Shown here: positions 61,201-64,000 of the stretch, piece after piece
Position numbering within the stretch: the first letter of the stretch is position 1
Layout: each line of letters opens with the position of its first letter
DNA from: Ascidia mentula
Taxonomy: Eukaryota; Chordata; Ascidiacea; Phlebobranchia; Ascidiidae
DNA length: 64,000 bases
Reading direction: 5' to 3'
Assembly (NCBI GenBank): GCA_947561715.1
Contig: OX387202.1
Coordinates: 10,119,001-10,183,000, forward strand
Position numbers and translations under genes: made by a program
Notes under the pieces: generated by a model
What the model was told of the DNA's origin: nothing
Seen by the model: the letters and a program-made list of their open reading frames with translations, nothing else
The model's database searches: none

Positions 61201-64000
61201 CGGACCACGGCATGACAAAGACCCACGATGGGTTCCCGCACTGGTCATCAAACGTTGCGGAAGTCGAAGTGTTCGGGTTAAAGTTATTCCCCGAGGTCTG
61301 ATATGGAGACGACATATTGACCAACTTCGACCCAGATATGCATCATCACAAGATGACGAGCCAGGAGATGAACCAGCAGATCACCCAACATCACGCGATG
61401 CATCCGATGATGAAGAGTCCGGTCGTGCCGATACGCGCGACACGGTCACCCCTGAGACTATCGTTAGTCCTGACAATACTCATTCACCTGCGGCGCAGGA
61501 GTTGTCACACGGGGAGAGTTTACCCCGGCGCTCGAAACGGCGTCCGAAGCCTCCCAAATTTTATGGTTATTAGTGTCATTTTGCGTTGTTCCATAACCCA
61601 ATATTGGCGGGGAGGTGTTGTGTAATTGTATCATTATGTGTCCCAAAGTTGACCTTACAAAACGGCGCTTAAGACTCGCCGTGCAATCAGCGTGTCTGGC
61701 AATGCGACTCACGCCTGTGGATGTACTGCGCACCTCAGTGGCTAATAATTGCGTTCCTGGCGTTATTTGCGTGTTGGCTTTGCCTATAAAACCTGCGCAC
61801 CGTTTTGTATCAATACACTTGAATTATTTGTGACTGAAGAATACAACAGTAACCTTTTCTTAGTGCATTAATGGAAAAGAACCTTAATTGTTAACAGAAT
61901 AGTTAATGTGTTGTAAATTATTGCATTTAAAATATCGTTGCAAACAACTTTATTGGTTTACCACCCTCTTTTCCGCAACTATGTGGTAAGTTTATTAAGC
62001 GGAAAATCAGCTATTGCTTTATGTTACTAATGCTGGTGCGTTTAAAGAAGTTTCCCCACACAAACTACATGGGAAATCGAATCAAGTCGAAAGTACTTGA
62101 TAACCATTTGTTTTATTTGAAAAGTTTTTCTAAGACAAAACCAATGCCGTTTAAAAATTTTATACGACTTTTTGGCTCTGCTATTACAAAGTTAATATAT
62201 TATCACCCAGGCGTTCGAGAAAGACTTCGACAGTTTTTCGGAAAAGCTGTTTGATCTTGAAAGACAACTTGCCAATATTATTTGCCAGGGATTCGACGAT
62301 TGTTCAGGAATGGCTTCCATATTCAAGGTAAGCAACAGAAACTATGTCATATTATGCGGCAGAGGACTTTTTAATATTAAACTACCCGAAACCTGCACAC
62401 TACTCTATATTTCCGGGCATTTTATAGAGCTCTGCTGTTCTATACAAACATACTTCGGATTTTTTTTCACCACATGCTCTTCAAGTTTTTTTTTTGCCAG
62501 ATTAAGCTTTTGAGTTAATATAAAACTTATGTCTGGCTAACAGCGTCAGGAGCAAACTGAATGCTCTTAATTTTTAATAAGATTACGTATGTTTAGGATT
62601 GTAATTGTTAATATTGGTAGATGCTGAGCATATTTGGCAGCCTGCTGGAAAGACCGATCATAAAAGCGGATTTTGACCACAAGTATCCACATTTGCTGGA
62701 GAAATTCAACCAAAGTCTTGACCAATCTAAACGAATATTTGACGACCACGTTGCCGAGTCGGCGAATCAGGTCTGACCTCTAAATATTTTTTCTGCTTAT
62801 GACGTAACTGCAAACATCATACGGGTTAAGTTAGTTGTTGCTTTCATTGGTGAATTTACCTCGTCCACATCTGCCAAAACTTGTTTTTTGGACATTTGTT
62901 TAAACTTAAAACGAACAAATCTTATGTAAACAAGTCCAATTGCCGTTTTTTTTAAAAATTTAACAGCCAACCTTTTGCTTTTTAAACTATTAATGTAAGT
63001 GATCGTGAATGCGTTGTCCTGACGTTTAGCATGAGTTCTATATCGGCTTAGATGTCAATGAATCCATGAAATATTTCCAGAGTTGTAACGATATGCCGAA
63101 CCCACTACGACCCTGCGTCCACAAGAATCAACCTCCTGTAGCCGGCCAACTTAAATGGGCTCAGGAGCTGAGGGACCGAATAACTTGGCCCATGGAATGG
63201 TTTAAAAACGTCAAGCACCCGTACGTACAGTTCTATTTGATGTATTTGTGCCTGCTTAATCGTATTAACTGTGTACGGTTCATATTACATCTGTTTTAGT
63301 ACGTACTGAAATATGTGTGACAAAAATATACCCCATATATGCAAAAATGTCTGTTGAATTGTATTTAGACTTAACATGGGTGTATCCTATACATTATCTT
63401 AATGTTTTATACTTTTAATATCGTTACAGTTGCATGAAATCTGACGAAAGCGCTCTGGTGTTTGCCAAACAAGAACAAATGATCAAACTCATCAAGGAGT
63501 AAGTTGGGTTTCAACTTATTTGTTCAAGGGTATAATGCACGCACAACGAAGTGGGTCGAAAACCTTGTTCACCTTATAGTTGTTAATCGGGCCAACTTTT
63601 TAGGCCCAAACTGGATTTTAAGTGAAAATATGACGTAAGTGCGACAGTGTGTACATTAAACTTTTTTATTAAAAAAATAGTTCTGATGTAAGATGGCTCT
63701 GGCTATTTATAAGTGGTAACGTTATTGGCATCACAACTTGCATATTCGTCTAAAACAGTGTAATTACGACGCAAATATGTTAGTCTGAATTTGGGCCCGA
63801 ATTCGTCCCATTTTTTTCTCAAAGTCGAGCCCGAAGCCGTCCCGAAAAATGGGGCCCGATTTGCAACTTTGGTTCAAAATATTTACCTGCAGCATACCTT
63901 GAACTTACCAACGTTATAATGCAAGTTCGAACAATAATAACAAGTAACACAACTATTTGAATACGAACAGGTATGAGGCGAGGATCTACGAGCAGTGGAC
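52246..64000 (+). CDS. Outer-arm axonemal dynein beta heavy chain (DNAH9/11/17 group), 5' part
   Basis: Motor heavy chain of the ciliary outer dynein arm; only about 643 residues of the N-terminal tail (DHC_N1 region, which assembles with intermediate chains) are in the window. Exons: 52246-52268, 52691-52893, 53064-53182, 53521-53714, 54167-54338, 54743-54842, 54909-54994, 55482-55607, 56198-56341, 56404-56493, 56958-57125, 62211-62327, 62621-62770, 63081-63220, 63430-63498, 63971 onward. All phases fit. Family landmarks: [14 protein letters not shown] (exon 4), [14 protein letters not shown] and the [10 protein letters not shown] block (exon 5), [12 protein letters not shown] (exon 9), [16 protein letters not shown] (exon 12), [13 protein letters not shown] (exon 14). 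The match is closest to DNAH9-type chains. Introns 2 and 9 start with GC. Intron 11 hosts an LTR retrotransposon in sense orientation. The motor domain lies beyond the window. Confidence 0.93.
54660..54709 (+). repeat. Decayed family-1 hammerhead copy in a dynein intron
   Basis: AGCTGCA (54660-54666), then CTGATCA in place of CTGATGA, a broken helix II, GTAA in place of GAAA, and the GTC-TGTAACT end (54701-54709). Same order and spacing as the intact copies at 1413 and 4184, but with two core changes. Predicted inactive. Confidence 0.6.
55345..55394 (+). repeat. Decayed family-1 hammerhead copy in a dynein intron
   Basis: Keeps helix II GACCT-CAT-AGGTC, GAAA, and the helix III block TAG-TGGCCAT-CTG found in the 4184-4236 copy, followed by TGAAGCTTACAC. 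The first two core bases are changed (ACGATGA) and the 5' strand of helix I is lost. Opposite orientation to 4184-4236 and about 51 kb away. Confidence 0.7.
56089..56125 (+). repeat. Decayed hammerhead-like motif in a dynein intron
   Basis: CTGAAGA (56089-56095; consensus CTGATGA), one extra T, helix II GCCC/GGGC around ATG, then GAAA and ATATATATTC. The plan of family 2 with one core substitution. Confidence 0.45.
56585..56820 (+). mobile_element. Partial non-autonomous hAT-type element
   Basis: Begins CAGGGGTTCCCAATCTG with a TTTTGACCAC stretch and later GTGACCCC, the pattern of hAT MITE left ends. A matching right end and target duplication were not found, so the right border is approximate. 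In the dynein intron 56494-56957. Confidence 0.45.
57398..57627 (+). repeat. 5' LTR (230 bp)
   Basis: Starts TGTTGTGTAATTG, ends GAATACA. Identical by eye to 61616-61845. Contains TATAAAA at 57567-57573, a plausible promoter for the element. Confidence 0.93.
57682..60363 (+). CDS. Retrotransposon Gag-Pol (gag, protease, reverse transcriptase, RNase H)
   Basis: About 893 residues from the first ATG (57682); the frame is open from 57652. Order: capsid-like Gag; two CCHC zinc knuckles (C-x2-C-x4-H-x4-C at 58183-58224 and 58243-58284); aspartic protease with the variant active site LDTATGG (GAT at 58423) instead of D-S/T-G; reverse transcriptase with the YLDD box at 59338-59349; RNase H with DASSVGIGA and TDHKPL. 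Gag and Pol are one frame, so no gag-pol shift is needed. It ends at a stop 26 bases inside the integrase ORF. Intact over its length. Confidence 0.93.
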   Translation: MLFNLAAQESPPRDINELTLEEIVQHMKFQFDPKRFIVRERFKFWTDMKRKPAETIQELAVRIRQSAATCDFASIIDPLDEALRTRFICSIENEAVLKALFRTKDDELSFARAIDIAVETEDAAKVAKETVYGMQPSTSVFKVRATAKPWEKRKVDSRTVQLPEGRKCYRCGKTSHQASECRFKNATCHFCHLTGHLESVCRKKIRQRSSHGVKRIEKLNCVSSIEAATPKLEVPICINDRSLNIELDTATGGNFLSKETWKKIGSPQLHKATSQYQSASRHNLPVMGTFTSATSYADSGKVAYLHFNVCDIPRLNLVGRNGIQKMGISLDKVLYGKSSLQAAEVLQAVTAQEPQDISLHEECVKLCSEFAELFKPNLGCLQDYELEVQFKDDAKPVFCKPRSVPFAMQSDLSQVLDSGISKGIWTPVKFNDWGTPIVPVRKSITSSQKPALRICGDYSVTVNSQLEVHRHPLPFPEDLMRKLGGGYGFTKIDLADAYNQIKLGPESRKKLALSTHRGVLLQNVLPFGISSTPAYFQEIMDDITKDLPGVAVYLDDILVSGSSAKDHLHNLKRLLQRLQDKGLRCRKQKCKFAQQQVEYLGHVLSNKGITKGSKVDDVQRMPAPHVVPTLRSFLGSVQFYAKFLPAEFSTVAEPLYRLTKKGIPWKWSQKEERSFNQLKDLLSRDQVLVHFNPSIPVGIACDASSVGIGATLFHRFPDGSGRPIANVSKTLTQSQRNYSQIQKEALSIVYALKKFFQYLFGRRFILITDHKPLMSLFGPQKPTPALAANRLARWALFLNQFQYTIEYRKTNEHNNADVLSRLPQGDDTTFDGEESADDVDIVCAIETVGMQVQIDSSALRKESSKDPILNKVIQYTHEGWPRQSSDGRIPESE
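60338..61573 (+). CDS. Retrotransposon integrase ORF
   Basis: 411 residues, in a different frame from Gag-Pol and overlapping its end by 26 bases. HHCC zinc-binding domain (H-x3-H near 60452, C-x2-C near 60541-60562). Catalytic triad D (60644), D (60806), E (60914), spacing DD(35)E. A C-terminal basic tail rich in Pro/Arg/Lys ends just before the purine tract. The shift lies between the RNase H and integrase domains, where Gypsy elements are normally one frame, so this is either a programmed frameshift or a small mutation in this copy. Confidence 0.92.
   Translation: MEEFRKVSNFLTTSYGVLMYGSRIVIPAKLRDKVLQLLHLGHFGMQRMKQLARTVVYWPNIDRDIVDMCRKCGTCDEHRNVMPKAPVHPWILPEKPWSRIHVDHAINFMGYNWLVVIDAYTKYPCIHRTQAITAKATMDLLDQDFAHFGYPHSIVSDNAPSFTSEEFRNYCKERGIVHLTGAPYHPATNGAAERLVQTFKKALRKSSEPPMNALRTFLMQYRRIPNSSGYSPSELSNGRQIRTKIDTMMPSPVHDVQKKQLQGVKHGVSTTRVNRTYNVGDPCYALYYGPRHDKDPRWVPALVIKRCGSRSVRVKVIPRGLIWRRHIDQLRPRYASSQDDEPGDEPADHPTSRDASDDEESGRADTRDTVTPETIVSPDNTHSPAAQELSHGESLPRRSKRRPKPPKFYGY
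61616..61845 (+). repeat. 3' LTR (230 bp)
   Basis: Same 230 bases as the 5' LTR, offset 4218. TATAAAA at 61785-61791. Three extra bases (ACA, 61846-61848) separate it from the GTAAC duplication. Confidence 0.93.
61854..62210 (+). other. Remainder of dynein intron 11
   Basis: 357 bases between the retrotransposon and the acceptor attatcacccag (ending 62210). Nothing recognised. Confidence 0.7.

Larger units (their letters stand above)
57393..61853 (+). mobile_element. Ty3/Gypsy-type LTR retrotransposon in dynein intron 11
   Basis: Element about 57398-61848: 5' LTR, short leader, gag-pol ORF, overlapping integrase ORF, purine tract GGCGGGGAGG (about 61606-61615), 3' LTR. Flanked by a 5 bp duplication GTAAC (57393-57397, 61849-61853). 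No env ORF. Domain order protease, reverse transcriptase, RNase H, integrase is that of Ty3/Gypsy; the RT and integrase style suggests the Mag-like group. The two LTRs match at every position I compared, which points to a very recent insertion. Same orientation as the host gene. Confidence 0.95.

Overview
This is a 64 kb piece of an animal nuclear genome: multi-exon genes with canonical GT-AG introns, no operon-like packing of bacterial genes, and dispersed eukaryotic transposons. The protein sequences and intron style fit an invertebrate deuterostome, most likely an ascidian tunicate (Ciona-like). That assignment is an impression from the sequence, not a proven identification.

Layout, all genes on the + strand. 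(1) 281-11177: the 3' two thirds of CHTF18 (Ctf18), the large AAA+ subunit of the alternative clamp loader; 15 exons can be read, ending at the conserved C-terminal motif. (2) 11227-38090: about 27 kb without a convincing gene. It holds two identifiable non-autonomous DNA transposons, one weak orphan exon candidate and many TGACGTCA palindromes. (3) 38209-50839: a secreted or membrane-anchored mosaic protein with LDL-receptor class A modules, Thr/Ser-rich linkers and one EGF module. Phase-1 exons and a stop-containing exon 4 predict two alternative 3' ends. (4) 52246 to the window end: the first 16 exons of an outer-arm axonemal dynein beta heavy chain (DNAH9/11/17 group), about 643 residues of the N-terminal tail, with two probable GC-AG introns. 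Its intron 11 contains a nearly intact Ty3/Gypsy-type LTR retrotransposon (57398-61848) with two identical 230 bp LTRs, so the insertion is recent.

The most unusual content is a set of small dispersed repeats in the CHTF18 and dynein introns that carry the hammerhead ribozyme core. Two copies (1413-1472 on +, 4184-4236 on -) have every core nucleotide and all three helices. A third (3760-3810, -) is nearly complete. A second family (5210-5280 +; 6949-7062 -) has the core with one extra nucleotide after CTGATGA and a self-complementary ACGT in place of helix III. Decayed relatives lie at 3470-3570, 5823-5926, 54660-54709, 55345-55394 and 56089-56120. In the 6949-7062 copy, what looks like the terminal inverted repeat of a MITE is helix I of the ribozyme. 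Two of the intact-core copies are in sense orientation inside introns of CHTF18.

The three host genes have unrelated jobs (sister-chromatid cohesion and DNA replication, an extracellular or membrane LDLa/EGF protein, ciliary motility) and no functional link between them is visible.
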